DNA from: an uncultured Reyranella sp. | GTDB taxonomy: Bacteria; Pseudomonadota; Alphaproteobacteria; Reyranellales; Reyranellaceae | Direction: 5' to 3' | Assembly (NCBI RefSeq): GCF_945957355.1 | Contig: NZ_CAMFKM010000011.1 | Span: 124,001-188,000 of the forward strand | Length of the DNA: 64,000 bases | In this document: positions 7,679-16,260 of the stretch, one piece after another | Numbering within the stretch: the first letter of the stretch is position 1 | Layout of the letters: every line of letters starts with the position of its first letter | Position numbers and translations under genes: made by a program | The notes under the pieces: generated by a model | Databases searched by the model: none | The model's input: the letters and a program-made list of their open reading frames with translations, nothing else | Told to the model about the DNA's origin: nothing

Positions 7679-8380
7679 ATGACCAGACTGCGACTGCACC
7701 GGGAAAACCACCTCGTCGAGCGGATCGGCTGGCTGCGGGCCGCCGTGCTGGGCGCAAACGACGGCATCGTCTCGACGGCGAGCCTGATCGTGGGCGTGGC
7801 GGCCGCTTCGACCGCGCCTGGCGACGTGCTGATTGCGGGTGTGGCGGGCCTCGTGGCCGGCGCCATGTCGATGGCGGCCGGGGAATATGTTTCGGTGAGT
7901 TCGCAAGCCGATACGGAGAAGGCCGACCTGGCGCGCGAGCGCGCCGAACTCGCGGCCAGTCCCGAGTTCGAACGCGACGAGTTGACCGAGATCTACGTCG
8001 GGCGCGGCGTCGAGCCGGAACTGGCCCGCCGGGTGGCCGAGCAGTTGATGGCCAAGGGTGCCCTGGCGGCCCATGCGCGCGACGAACTCGGAATATCCGA
8101 CACAACCACGGCCCGCCCGCTGCAGGCAGCTTTGACCTCGGCCGCGACGTTCGCGGTCGGTGCGGCCATGCCGCTGCTCATGGTCGTGGTGGCGCCGGCG
8201 GAGTGGCTGGTGGTCGCGGTCAGCGTCGCCTCGCTGGTCTTCCTTGCCCTTCTGGGCGCCATCGGCGCGCGCGCCGGCGGCGCCGGCATCTGGCGCGCCA
8301 CGGTTCGCGTCACTTTCTGGGGCGCGTTCGCCATGGCGCTGACCGCCGGCATCGGCCGACTGTTCGGCACGGTTGTCTGA
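7679..8380 (+). CDS. VIT/CCC1-family metal transporter
   Basis: A 233-residue member of the vacuolar iron transporter family (Fe2+/Mn2+ export). The conserved N-terminal helix reads GWLRAAVLGANDGIVSTASL. The second conserved helix reads AGLVAGAMSMAAGEYVSVSS. A charged cytoplasmic stretch follows (RERAELAASPEFERDELTEI), which corresponds to the metal-binding three-helix domain. Three more membrane helices close the protein. ATG 7679 is preferred over the GTG at 7658. It stands alone, behind the direct-repeat operator at 7603-7641. Confidence 0.85.
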   Translation: MTRLRLHRENHLVERIGWLRAAVLGANDGIVSTASLIVGVAAASTAPGDVLIAGVAGLVAGAMSMAAGEYVSVSSQADTEKADLARERAELAASPEFERDELTEIYVGRGVEPELARRVAEQLMAKGALAAHARDELGISDTTTARPLQAALTSAATFAVGAAMPLLMVVVAPAEWLVVAVSVASLVFLALLGAIGARAGGAGIWRATVRVTFWGAFAMALTAGIGRLFGTVV

Positions 8381-8439
8381 CTTAGACTGCGCACGCGGAG
8401 ATGAGTCCGGCCTTTTCAAAGGCCTGCTGGAGGTATCGC

Positions 8440-9969
8440 CTATCTGGCGAATTCCTCGGCCGCGATGGCGAAGTTCAGGTTCTGGGCATCCTTGCGCATC
8501 CAGGTCGTGACCCCCATGAGCTGGCCCTGCGCATCGAACAGGCCGCCGCCGGAGGATCCATGCGAGATAGGGGCGGACGTCTGCAGCAGGCGTTCGCCGT
8601 CAATCACACGCTTGGCCGAGACGATGCCTTCGGCAATGGTCAGCTCCAGCCCCTGAGGCGCGCCGATGGAGAAGGCTCTCTCGCCGACCTTGATGTCGGC
8701 AAAGGGACGAACCCGGACCCACTTGGGAAGGGTAGCTTCGCTGGTGAGGATGCAGCGATCCGCCTTCGGGTTCGCCGACGTCAGGGTCGCGTTCTGCTTT
8801 CGGCCGTCCCGTTCCAGGGTCGCGCGCAGGTTCGAGTCCAGCACGTGACAGTTCGTCACCACCTCGCGGTCGCTGATCGCCACGGCCGAGCCCTGTTTCT
8901 GCCCGGTGCGCACGATGTACACCGTCCCGGAAGCGCGCTCGAAGACTTCGCGGGGCTTCAGTTCGGTGCCGTCGAAGTTCGTCACTCGGATCGAGGCCGT
9001 CTTGCCGGTCTGATCGTGCGCAACGGTTGGTGGGCGCGTCGGTGCCGGCTCAGGCTCGGGGACTTGCGGCGTCAAAGGCGGCGGGGGGAACGGCTGTGGC
9101 GACGATGCGGCGTAGCCGGGAGGAGGCGGCGGGAAGACGATCCGGGGGGATGGCTGTGCCTGCCCATTGAGGTTCGGCTTCAGGGAAAGACTGTTGGCAA
9201 CGGCCACGAACATGAACCCGAGCGCCTCGGCTTGCGAGGCATGCACACTCATAATGACCCTGACGATCGCCTGATCGCGGCACTGGGCCCGGGTGTAGAA
9301 GCGGTGCTCGCCGCGTCGGCCGGCGATCACGAACCAGTCGTCCTTGCGCGCCTTGTAGGTGACCTCCCGATCGGGGGCCGAGACGGAAAGCAGGGCATTG
9401 AACATCTCGTCCATCGACGCGCAGGCCGCCTTGCGGGGGATGACCGTCACGGTGTGGCCGAAGGTACCTGACGCCTCGTACCACCAATCGCCCTGGGATT
9501 TGGTGGGCGGCCGCGGCGTGGAGGACTTCGTCGGGATGCCGACCGAGAAGCCGACGGCGTCGTCGACCAGCAAGGCCCAGCCATGGGAATCCCGAGCTTT
9601 GAGGCCTTCGGTGACCAGGTCCATCGTCTGTGAGGCGGTCAGTGTTCCCGTGGCCTGAAAGCCCTTTGATGTCTGCCATTCCGAGATGGCCCGCCGAAGG
9701 TGCGGACCAGCATCGCCACCTACCGCGGCACCGTAGTGGCGGGTCCAGACGAGGGCGTTCTGAACATCCGTCGTCGTGATGGCATCCGGGGGAATGGGGC
9801 CGGACCATTTGTACGGGAAGACGCCGCCCTGCGTCTGCGCGTTCTGAGCCTGGGCGGGCGGAAGACCCGGCAGCAACAGGGCGATCACAAGAATCGCGGG
9901 ATAGAAGCACCTAAGAAGAAAAGAAACCACGAAGCATGCCAGCGAATGAATTCCATCCACGATTGTCAT
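8440..9969 (-). CDS. Secreted trypsin-like serine protease with peptidoglycan-binding-like domain
   Basis: A 509-residue protein starting at ATG 9967-9969, ahead of a long hydrophobic export signal that ends at PPAQAQNAQ. Residues about 50-130 resemble a peptidoglycan-binding-like fold (RRAISEWQTSKGFQATGTLT). A proline-rich linker follows near residues 280-325. The C-terminal 190 residues are a chymotrypsin-fold protease. Its triad is His near 375 (VVTNCHVLDS), Asp near 400 (NPKADRCIL) and Ser near 473 (SHGSSGGGLFD). It is probably periplasmic or cell-wall associated and may act in envelope stress. Single gene; upstream codons in the same frame are rejected because they lie before the signal peptide. 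Confidence 0.75.
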   Translation of the reverse strand: MTIVDGIHSLACFVVSFLLRCFYPAILVIALLLPGLPPAQAQNAQTQGGVFPYKWSGPIPPDAITTTDVQNALVWTRHYGAAVGGDAGPHLRRAISEWQTSKGFQATGTLTASQTMDLVTEGLKARDSHGWALLVDDAVGFSVGIPTKSSTPRPPTKSQGDWWYEASGTFGHTVTVIPRKAACASMDEMFNALLSVSAPDREVTYKARKDDWFVIAGRRGEHRFYTRAQCRDQAIVRVIMSVHASQAEALGFMFVAVANSLSLKPNLNGQAQPSPRIVFPPPPPGYAASSPQPFPPPPLTPQVPEPEPAPTRPPTVAHDQTGKTASIRVTNFDGTELKPREVFERASGTVYIVRTGQKQGSAVAISDREVVTNCHVLDSNLRATLERDGRKQNATLTSANPKADRCILTSEATLPKWVRVRPFADIKVGERAFSIGAPQGLELTIAEGIVSAKRVIDGERLLQTSAPISHGSSGGGLFDAQGQLMGVTTWMRKDAQNLNFAIAAEEFAR

Positions 9970-10033
9970 GGACAGAACCACGCCTTTGCCACCACGGGAA
10001 GAGGCAAAGTCGGTCAGGAGCTCAAGGGGTGTG

Positions 10034-11089
10034 TCAGAGGCGCGAGCTGCCGCGACGGGAGACGGCACGGTCCTTCTCGTACCAGCCCTTGCTGGCATTC
10101 ACGATCTTCACCACCGACAGCATGACCGGTACTTCGATGAGGACACCGACCACGGTGGCCAGCGCTGCGCCCGATGAAAAGCCGAAAATGCTGATGGCCG
10201 CCGCGACCGCCAGCTCGAAGAAGTTGCTGGCGCCGATCAGCGCCGAAGGGGCGGCCACGCAATGCTGCTCGCCGGCCGCCCGGTTCAGCAGATAAGCGAG
10301 GCCCGAGTTGAAGTAGACCTGGATCAGGATCGGCACGGCGAGCAGGGCGATGATCAGCGGCTGTGCGATGATCTGCTCGCCCTGGAAGCCGAACAGCAGG
10401 ACGAGCGTCGCCAGCAGGGCGACGAGCGACAGTGGTTGCAGGCGTGCCAGAAGGCCGGCGAGAGCTTGCGGGCCGCCGCGTGCGATCGCCGCGCGGCGCA
10501 CGAGTTGCGCCAGCACGACCGGCACGAGGATGTAGAGCGCGACCGAGAGCAGCAGCGTTTGCCACGGCACGGTGATCGCCGAGAGGCCGAGCAGCAGCCC
10601 GACGATGGGGGCGAAGGCGACGAGCATGATCGTGTCGTTCAACGCCACCTGCGTGAGCGTGAAGTCGGGATCGCCGTCCGACAGGTTGCTCCAAACGAAC
10701 ACCATTGCCGTGCAGGGCGCGGCGGCCAGCAGGATGAGGCCGGCGATGTAGCTGTCGATCTGGTCGGCCGGCAGCCACGGCCTGAACAGCCAGCCGATGA
10801 ACAGCCAGCCGAGGACGGCCATGGAGAAGGGCTTCACCGCCCAGTTGATGAACAGCGTCACCCCGATGCCGCGCCAGTGCCGCCGTACCTCGGCAATGGC
10901 GGCGAAGTCGACCTTGATCAGCATCGGGATGATCATCAGCCAGATCAGCGCGGCGACCGGCAGGTTGACATGTGCCACTTCCGCCGACCCGACGGCGTGG
11001 AAGACGAGCGGGAACAGGTGCCCGAGCGCGATCCCGACGACGATGCAGGCTGCGACCCAGAGGGTCAGGTAACGCTCGAAAAGGGACAC
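10034..11089 (-). CDS. acr3: ACR3-family arsenite efflux permease
   Basis: A 351-residue, ten-helix permease of the ACR3 (BART superfamily) type, which exports arsenite using the proton gradient. Diagnostic segments are IPMLIKVDFAAI near residue 55, the essential-cysteine helix LLAAAPCTAMVFVWSNL near residue 120, and the late GASNFFELAVAAA. The start is a GTG at 11087-11089, preceded by GGGAGA on the minus strand; the nearby ATG at 11095 is out of frame. It is divergent from arsRC with a shared control region of about 95 bp. It can also be labelled arsB in some annotation systems, but it is not the ArsB family. Confidence 0.9.
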   Translation of the reverse strand: MSLFERYLTLWVAACIVVGIALGHLFPLVFHAVGSAEVAHVNLPVAALIWLMIIPMLIKVDFAAIAEVRRHWRGIGVTLFINWAVKPFSMAVLGWLFIGWLFRPWLPADQIDSYIAGLILLAAAPCTAMVFVWSNLSDGDPDFTLTQVALNDTIMLVAFAPIVGLLLGLSAITVPWQTLLLSVALYILVPVVLAQLVRRAAIARGGPQALAGLLARLQPLSLVALLATLVLLFGFQGEQIIAQPLIIALLAVPILIQVYFNSGLAYLLNRAAGEQHCVAAPSALIGASNFFELAVAAAISIFGFSSGAALATVVGVLIEVPVMLSVVKIVNASKGWYEKDRAVSRRGSSRL

Positions 11090-11162
11090 TTCGCCATCTC
11101 CCGCTCACGTTCTTCCGAATTGCCCATCGACACCGCCGGCCTGCTGCGTAATACCTGTGTCA

Positions 11163-11187
11163 TATAATTGGACTATTCGAGAATTAT
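11163..11187. promoter_or_regulatory. arsRC promoter and ArsR operator
   Basis: A perfect -10 hexamer TATAAT at 11163-11168 lies 18 bp ahead of the arsRC ATG. It is embedded in the dyad ATAATT-N12-AATTAT (11164-11187), whose centre includes ATTCGAGAAT. A dimeric ArsR binding here would block the promoter. The -35 region is weak. Confidence 0.5.
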
Positions 11188-12034
11188 GGAATCGTCGGAC
11201 GTAGCTGCCGGATTTTCTGCCCTTTCGCAAGAGACACGCCTCAACTTGATGCGGCTTCTGGCGACAAAGGGCGCCTCCGGCATGGCGGCCGGCGAACTCG
11301 CCAGCTTGCTGGGGCAGGTCCCCTCTACGCTGTCATTCCATCTGGCCGCCCTGGAGCAGGCCGGTCTCGTCCAGTCCACCCGGCAGGGCCGCCACATCAT
11401 CTATGCGGTCCGCTTCGCGGGTTTGCGCGCTCTCTTCAGCTATCTGACGGAAACGTGCTGCGGCGGACGACCGGACCTCTGTGGCGACCTGGCGCGACTC
11501 CTCCCCGAGGATCAACCCGAGGTTCACATGACTCCCGCCTTCAACGTCCTGTTCCTGTGCACGCACAACTCCGCCCGATCGCTCATGGCCGAGGCGATCC
11601 TCGGGCAGGTGGGGAAGGGCAGGTTCAACGCCTACTCTGCGGGCTCCGAACCGGCGGCCCAACCGATGCCGGAGGTGCTCGCCAAGCTTCGGGCTCTCGG
11701 TCACGACGTCGAGGGATTGCGCTGCAAGTCGTGGGACGAGTTCACCGGACCGAACGCTCCGCGCATGGATTTCGTCATCACGCTCTGCGACGTGCTGCAG
11801 GGCCAGCAGTGCCCGGACTTCGGCGAGCGGCCCGTCACGGGTGCCTGGCCGCTGCCCGATCCCGCCAAGTTCATGGGATCGGACGTGGAACGCGCCACGA
11901 TGATCAACGAGCTGTACGGCATGATCCGCCGGCGCCTCGAGATCTTCGTCAACCTTCCCTATGCATCGCTCGATCGGATGGCGCTGAAGAAGCGTCTCGA
12001 CGAGATCGGCGACTCCGCCAAAGCACCGGCTTGA
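11186..12034 (+). CDS. ArsR repressor fused to arsenate reductase ArsC (LMW-phosphatase type)
   Basis: A 282-residue fusion. Residues 1-110 are an ArsR winged-helix domain with recognition helix VPSTLSFHLAALEQAG and a C-terminal cysteine cluster TCCGGRPDLC, similar to the Cys-Cys...Cys arsenite sites of ArsR types that bind at the domain end. Residues 118-282 are a low-molecular-weight phosphatase-type arsenate reductase. Its P-loop is CTHNSARS with Cys near 125, its downstream cysteine pair is ITLCDVLQGQQC, and its acid is in WPLPDP. The ATG at 11186 is used; a TTG at 11168 in the same frame is less likely because it lies in the operator. An internal ATG at 11528 could yield free ArsC. Head of the plus-strand operon. 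Confidence 0.88.
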   Translation: MESSDVAAGFSALSQETRLNLMRLLATKGASGMAAGELASLLGQVPSTLSFHLAALEQAGLVQSTRQGRHIIYAVRFAGLRALFSYLTETCCGGRPDLCGDLARLLPEDQPEVHMTPAFNVLFLCTHNSARSLMAEAILGQVGKGRFNAYSAGSEPAAQPMPEVLAKLRALGHDVEGLRCKSWDEFTGPNAPRMDFVITLCDVLQGQQCPDFGERPVTGAWPLPDPAKFMGSDVERATMINELYGMIRRRLEIFVNLPYASLDRMALKKRLDEIGDSAKAPA

Positions 12035-12050
12035 GCGGACAGGACAGGTC

Positions 12051-13094
12051 ATGAAAGTCGGAATCAACGGCATGGGGCGCATGGGCCGCCTCGCCCTGCG
12101 CGCCGCGTTCGGCGGCGTGCAGCGTCCACTGGACGATCCGCGGCGCGACAACCGCCTCGAGGTCATCCACGTCAACGAGATCAAGGGCGGGGCGGCAGCC
12201 ACCGCGCATCTCCTCGAATTCGACAGCATGCACGGCCGCTGGCACACCTCCTTTGAGGTCGACGGCGAGCGCGGCCTGGCGGTCGGCGGCACCTATCTGG
12301 GCTTCAGCGCCGCCGCCGCCCCTGGAGACGTCCCCTGGGGCGACCTCGGCTGCGAGATGGTGCTCGAATGCACCGGCAAGTTCCTCAAGCCGGAGCAACT
12401 GCAGGCCTACTTCGATCGCGGCGTGAAGAAGGTCGTCGTCGCGGCGCCGGTCAAGGACGAGCGGGCGTTGAACCTCGTGCTGGGCGTCAACGACCATCTC
12501 TACGAGCCGGCCCGTCATCACCTGTTGACGGCCGCCTCCTGCACCACCAACTGCCTTGCGCCCGTGGTCAAGGTCGTGCACGAGTCCATCGGCATCCGGC
12601 ATGGCCAGATCACGACGATCCATGCCCCGACCAACACCAACGTCGTCGTCGATGCGCCGCACAAGGATCTGCGCCGCGCGCGCTCGGCCATGCTGTCCCT
12701 GCAGCCGACGACCACCGGCAGCGCGACCGCGATCACGGTCATCTATCCCGAACTCAAGGGAAAGCTGAACGGCCACGCCGTCCGCGCGCCGGTCCTGAAT
12801 GCGAGCCTCACCGACTGCGTGTTCGAACTGAAGCGCACGACCACGGAAGCCGAAGTCAACGCGCTGTTCCACGAGGCAGCCAAAGGGTCGCTGGCCGGTA
12901 TCCTGGGCTACGAGACGCGGCCTCTCGTGTCGGCGGACTATTGCAACGACACGCGCAGCTCGATCGTCGACGCGCCCAGCACCATGGTGACCGACGGCAC
13001 GCTGCTCAAGGTCTATGCCTGGTACGACAACGAGGTCGGCTACGTCTGTCGTATGATCGACCTCGCCCGGATGGTGATCGAAAGGGCGGCGTGA
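12051..13094 (+). CDS. ArsJ-associated glyceraldehyde-3-phosphate dehydrogenase
   Basis: A 347-residue GAPDH. The NAD-binding Rossmann motif is at the start (GINGMGRMGRLAL), the catalytic cysteine is in ASCTTNCLAP near residue 164, and the C-terminal NAD contact is in WYDNEVGYVCRM. In arsenic operons this enzyme uses arsenate in place of phosphate to make 1-arseno-3-phosphoglycerate, which ArsJ exports; that role is established for ars-linked GAPDH-ArsJ pairs. The stop overlaps the arsJ start by one base (TGATG). It lies 16 bases after arsRC, so arsenite release of ArsR should induce it. Confidence 0.9.
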   Translation: MKVGINGMGRMGRLALRAAFGGVQRPLDDPRRDNRLEVIHVNEIKGGAAATAHLLEFDSMHGRWHTSFEVDGERGLAVGGTYLGFSAAAAPGDVPWGDLGCEMVLECTGKFLKPEQLQAYFDRGVKKVVVAAPVKDERALNLVLGVNDHLYEPARHHLLTAASCTTNCLAPVVKVVHESIGIRHGQITTIHAPTNTNVVVDAPHKDLRRARSAMLSLQPTTTGSATAITVIYPELKGKLNGHAVRAPVLNASLTDCVFELKRTTTEAEVNALFHEAAKGSLAGILGYETRPLVSADYCNDTRSSIVDAPSTMVTDGTLLKVYAWYDNEVGYVCRMIDLARMVIERAA

Positions 13095-14332
13095 TGAGCA
13101 CGCAGACGCGCGACTATCTGATCGTCACCGCGTCGTACTGGGGATTCACCCTGGTCGACGGCGCGCTGCGCATGCTCGTGCTGCTGCACTTCTTCCAACT
13201 CGGCTACTCGCCGTTCACGCTGGCCTTCCTGTTCCTGCTCTACGAGTTCGCCGGCATCGTCGCCAATCTCGCCGGTGGCTGGCTGGCCACGCGCTTCGGC
13301 ATCCCGCGCATGATGATGACGGGCCAGCTCCTGCAGATCGCGAGCCTGTTCTTGCTGTCGGCGCTCGATCCGGCGTGGAGCCCCGTCCTCTCCGTCGCCT
13401 GGGTCGTCGTGGTGCAGGGGCTGGCCGGGCTCGCCAAGGACTTCACCAAGACCGCCTCCAAGTCGGCCATCAAGGCGACGGCGGGCGAAGGGGCCGGCCG
13501 TCTCTTCAGGTGGGTGGCGTGGTTCACCGGCTCGAAGAACGCCATGAAGGGCCTGGGCTTCTTCGTGGGCGGCCTGCTGCTCGAGGCGGCCGGCTTTCGC
13601 GCGGCGCTCTGGCTGATGGCGGGGGCGCTGCTCCTCGTCCTCTTGGCCGGATTGCTGCTGCTGCCGCGCGACCTCGGCAAGGCGAAGGCGTCGAAGACCA
13701 TGCGGGAGCTGTTCGCCAAGTCGGCGGGCGTCAACCTGCTGGCGGCCGCGCGTGTCGTCATGTTCGGGGCGCGCGACGTGTGGTTCGTCGTCGGCCTGCC
13801 GGTGTTCCTCTACGCCTCGGGTTGGCGGTTCGTGGAGGTGGGCGCATTCCTCGCCGCCTGGACGATCGCCTATGGCGGGATGCAGGCCATCGCCCCGGCC
13901 CTGGTGCCGCGCAGCGCCGACGGGCTGAGCCGCGAAGTGCCGGGCGCGCGCGTCTGGGCGGGACTCCTGCTCGCGGTTCCGGTGGCGATCGCTCTCGTCC
14001 TGAACAGTCCGCTCGACCTGCGTCCCGATCTCGTCGTGGCGGTTGGACTGGCACTGTTCGCCCTGCCGTTCGCCGTCAATTCCTCGCTGCATTCGTACCT
14101 GATCCTGGCCTATGCCGGGTCGGAGAAGGCCGCCGAGGACGTTGGCTTCTATTACGCGGCCAACGCCTGCGGGCGCCTCGCCGGGACACTCCTATCCGGA
14201 CTGTTCTATCAATGGGGCGGGATCGGCTTCTGCCTCGGCGGCTCGGCGGCGATGCTGCTCGCCTGCTGGATCATCACCTTCCTGCTGCCGTCCCACCGGG
14301 GCGAGATCCGCACCGTCGGGCGCGCGGCCTGA
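13094..14332 (+). CDS. arsJ: Organoarsenical efflux MFS transporter ArsJ
   Basis: A 412-residue MFS protein. The N-terminal YWGFTLVDGALRMLVLLHFF, the loop WLATRFGIPRMMMTGQ and the segment DFTKTASKSAIKAT are characteristic of ArsJ, which exports 1-arseno-3-phosphoglycerate; the product then falls apart to arsenate outside the cell. The start codon overlaps the GAPDH stop by one base, as expected for the two-gene unit. About 87 bases separate it from arsA, with no clear terminator between. Confidence 0.9.
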   Translation: MSTQTRDYLIVTASYWGFTLVDGALRMLVLLHFFQLGYSPFTLAFLFLLYEFAGIVANLAGGWLATRFGIPRMMMTGQLLQIASLFLLSALDPAWSPVLSVAWVVVVQGLAGLAKDFTKTASKSAIKATAGEGAGRLFRWVAWFTGSKNAMKGLGFFVGGLLLEAAGFRAALWLMAGALLLVLLAGLLLLPRDLGKAKASKTMRELFAKSAGVNLLAAARVVMFGARDVWFVVGLPVFLYASGWRFVEVGAFLAAWTIAYGGMQAIAPALVPRSADGLSREVPGARVWAGLLLAVPVAIALVLNSPLDLRPDLVVAVGLALFALPFAVNSSLHSYLILAYAGSEKAAEDVGFYYAANACGRLAGTLLSGLFYQWGGIGFCLGGSAAMLLACWIITFLLPSHRGEIRTVGRAA

Positions 14333-14419
14333 GCCGGCACCTGCCTTGCGCTGGCTCAAGGCGCGACGGTTGGCATCGTGCCTCCTTCACGACCGCACGC
14401 CCACCCTCGGAGTGAAGAC

Positions 14420-16189
14420 ATGCCTTCCACGATTCCGCTCGGACTCCTCAGAGCGCCCACGCGCCACCTGTTCTTCACCGGCAAGGGCGGCGTCGGGAAG
14501 ACGACACTCGCCTGCGCGACGGCCCTGGCGCTGGCAGATCGCGGCAGATCGGTTCTCCTGATCAGCACCGACCCGGCGTCGAACCTCGACGAGATGTTCG
14601 CCACGACGCTGTCGAATGCGCCGCAACCGGTACCTGGTGCGCCCGGCCTGTCGGCGATGAACATCGATCCGGAAGCCGCGGCGGAAGCCTATCGGCAGCG
14701 CGTCCTGGAGCAACTCGGCCCGGATGCCACCGACGCCGAGCGGGCCGCGGTACGCGAACAGCTCTCCGGGGCCTGCACGACGGAGATTGCCGCCTTCGAC
14801 GAGTTCGTCGGTTTGCTGGCCACCCGCGCCGAGGCGTTCGATCATGTCATATTCGACACCGCGCCCACCGGGCACACGCTGCGCCTGCTCAGCCTGCCCC
14901 GGGCATGGACCGGATTCCTGAAGGGAAACGACCGCGGTACCTCGTGCCTCGGCCCGCATTCCGGTCTCAAGATGCAGGAGGAACGATTCCGGGCGGCGCT
15001 GGCCACCCTTGGCGACGTGGAAAGCACGACCATCGTCCTGGTCAGTCGCCCCGATCGTGGCGCCATGCGCGAGGCCGCGCGAACCAGCGGCGAGCTTAGG
15101 TCGCTGGGGCTCGCCAACCAGTACCTCGCGATCAATGGAGTCTTTGCGGCAACCGATTCCGGCGATGCGGTGGCGCGATCGATCGAGGCGCTCGGACGCC
15201 AGGTCCTCGACGACCTGCCGGAGGCCCTGCGAGCGCTGCCGCAGGACCGGATCCCGCTGCGCTCCTTCGACATGGTCGGACTGGACGCGCTGCGACAGGT
15301 GCTGGGCAGGGAACCTGAACGCGCGATCGATCCCGTCGCGGGCGATTCACCGGCGACGCCCGCGATTCCCGGCTTGGGCCGGCTGGTCGACGAACTCGCG
15401 TCGGCCGGCCGCGGGCTGATCATGGTCATGGGCAAGGGCGGCGTCGGAAAGACGACCATCGCCGCCGCGCTGGCGGTGGGGCTGGTGAAGCGGGGACACG
15501 GCGTTCACCTCAGCACCACCGATCCGGCGGCCCATGTCGCCTCGACGCTCGGCGCGACGATGGACGGCCTGCGGGTCGACCGGATCGATCCCCGCGAGGA
15601 AACGCAGCGCTACATTGCCAAGGTCATGGCTTCCCGCGCCGCGGATCTCGACGAGGCGGGCCTCGCATTGCTGCGCGAAGACCTCGCCTCGCCCTGTACG
15701 GAGGAAGTCGCGGTCTTCCATGCCTTCTCGCGTATCGTGATGGAAGCACGAAGCGCCTTCGTCGTGCTCGATACCGCGCCGACCGGCCACACGCTGCTGC
15801 TGATGGACGCCGCCGGCGCCTACCATCGCGAAATGACACGGAACATCGGGCCCCACGCCCAGGGCCGGGTCGTGACGCCGCTCATGCGGCTGCAGGATCC
15901 GGGTTATTCGCGCATCATCCTGGTATCGCTCCCGGAGACCACGCCGGTGTCTGAGGCCGCCGCGCTGCAGGAGGATTTGCGTCGCGCGCACATCGAGCCC
16001 TACGCCTGGGTCATCAATCGAAGTCTGGTGGGAAGCGGCACGCGTGATCCGCTGCTCGTCAGGCGTCTGCGCGGCGAGCGCGCACAGATCGCGAGGGTCC
16101 AGCAGGGTCTCGCCAGGCGAGTCTACATGCTTCCGTGGCAGGCAAGCCCGCCAGAGGGCCTCGCGGCATTGGCAAGCCTCGTGCCGTAG
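14420..16189 (+). CDS. arsA: Arsenite-stimulated ATPase ArsA
   Basis: A 589-residue tandem-domain ATPase. Each half has a deviant Walker A P-loop (TGKGGVGKTT near residues 20-29; MGKGGVGKTT near 336-345) and a signal-transduction motif (DTAPTGHTL), so both nucleotide sites look intact. The three metalloid cysteines of the classical plasmid ArsA have equivalents here: GACTTEIAAF near 119, TSCLGPHSG near 176 and SPCTEEVAVF near 426. ArsA normally energises a membrane arsenite channel (ArsB). Here the only arsenite permease is the divergent ACR3, and no ArsD chaperone is present. ATG 14420 directly precedes the conserved N-terminus. Confidence 0.92.
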   Translation: MPSTIPLGLLRAPTRHLFFTGKGGVGKTTLACATALALADRGRSVLLISTDPASNLDEMFATTLSNAPQPVPGAPGLSAMNIDPEAAAEAYRQRVLEQLGPDATDAERAAVREQLSGACTTEIAAFDEFVGLLATRAEAFDHVIFDTAPTGHTLRLLSLPRAWTGFLKGNDRGTSCLGPHSGLKMQEERFRAALATLGDVESTTIVLVSRPDRGAMREAARTSGELRSLGLANQYLAINGVFAATDSGDAVARSIEALGRQVLDDLPEALRALPQDRIPLRSFDMVGLDALRQVLGREPERAIDPVAGDSPATPAIPGLGRLVDELASAGRGLIMVMGKGGVGKTTIAAALAVGLVKRGHGVHLSTTDPAAHVASTLGATMDGLRVDRIDPREETQRYIAKVMASRAADLDEAGLALLREDLASPCTEEVAVFHAFSRIVMEARSAFVVLDTAPTGHTLLLMDAAGAYHREMTRNIGPHAQGRVVTPLMRLQDPGYSRIILVSLPETTPVSEAAALQEDLRRAHIEPYAWVINRSLVGSGTRDPLLVRRLRGERAQIARVQQGLARRVYMLPWQASPPEGLAALASLVP

Positions 16190-16209
16190 GAACCAACGCG
16201 GCAATTCTA

Positions 16210-16254
16210 TATTTCTAGAAATACAGTTGACTCTGGCGAGCCGGCACCTATGTT
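16210..16254 (+). promoter_or_regulatory. arsR2 promoter with palindromic operator
   Basis: A perfect 14-bp palindrome, TATTTCTAGAAATA, at 16210-16223 lies just upstream of TTGACT (16227-16232). After a 16-bp spacer comes TATGTT (16249-16254). The arsR2 ATG is at 16261, about where transcription should begin, and there is no Shine-Dalgarno sequence before it, so the mRNA may be leaderless. Confidence 0.55.
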
Positions 16255-16260
16255 TGCTTC

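Noticed and set aside
12368..14332. 654-codon frame spanning GAPDH and ArsJ
   Set aside because: Its first third is read out of frame through the GAPDH gene; only the part from 13094 is ArsJ. It is not a fusion.
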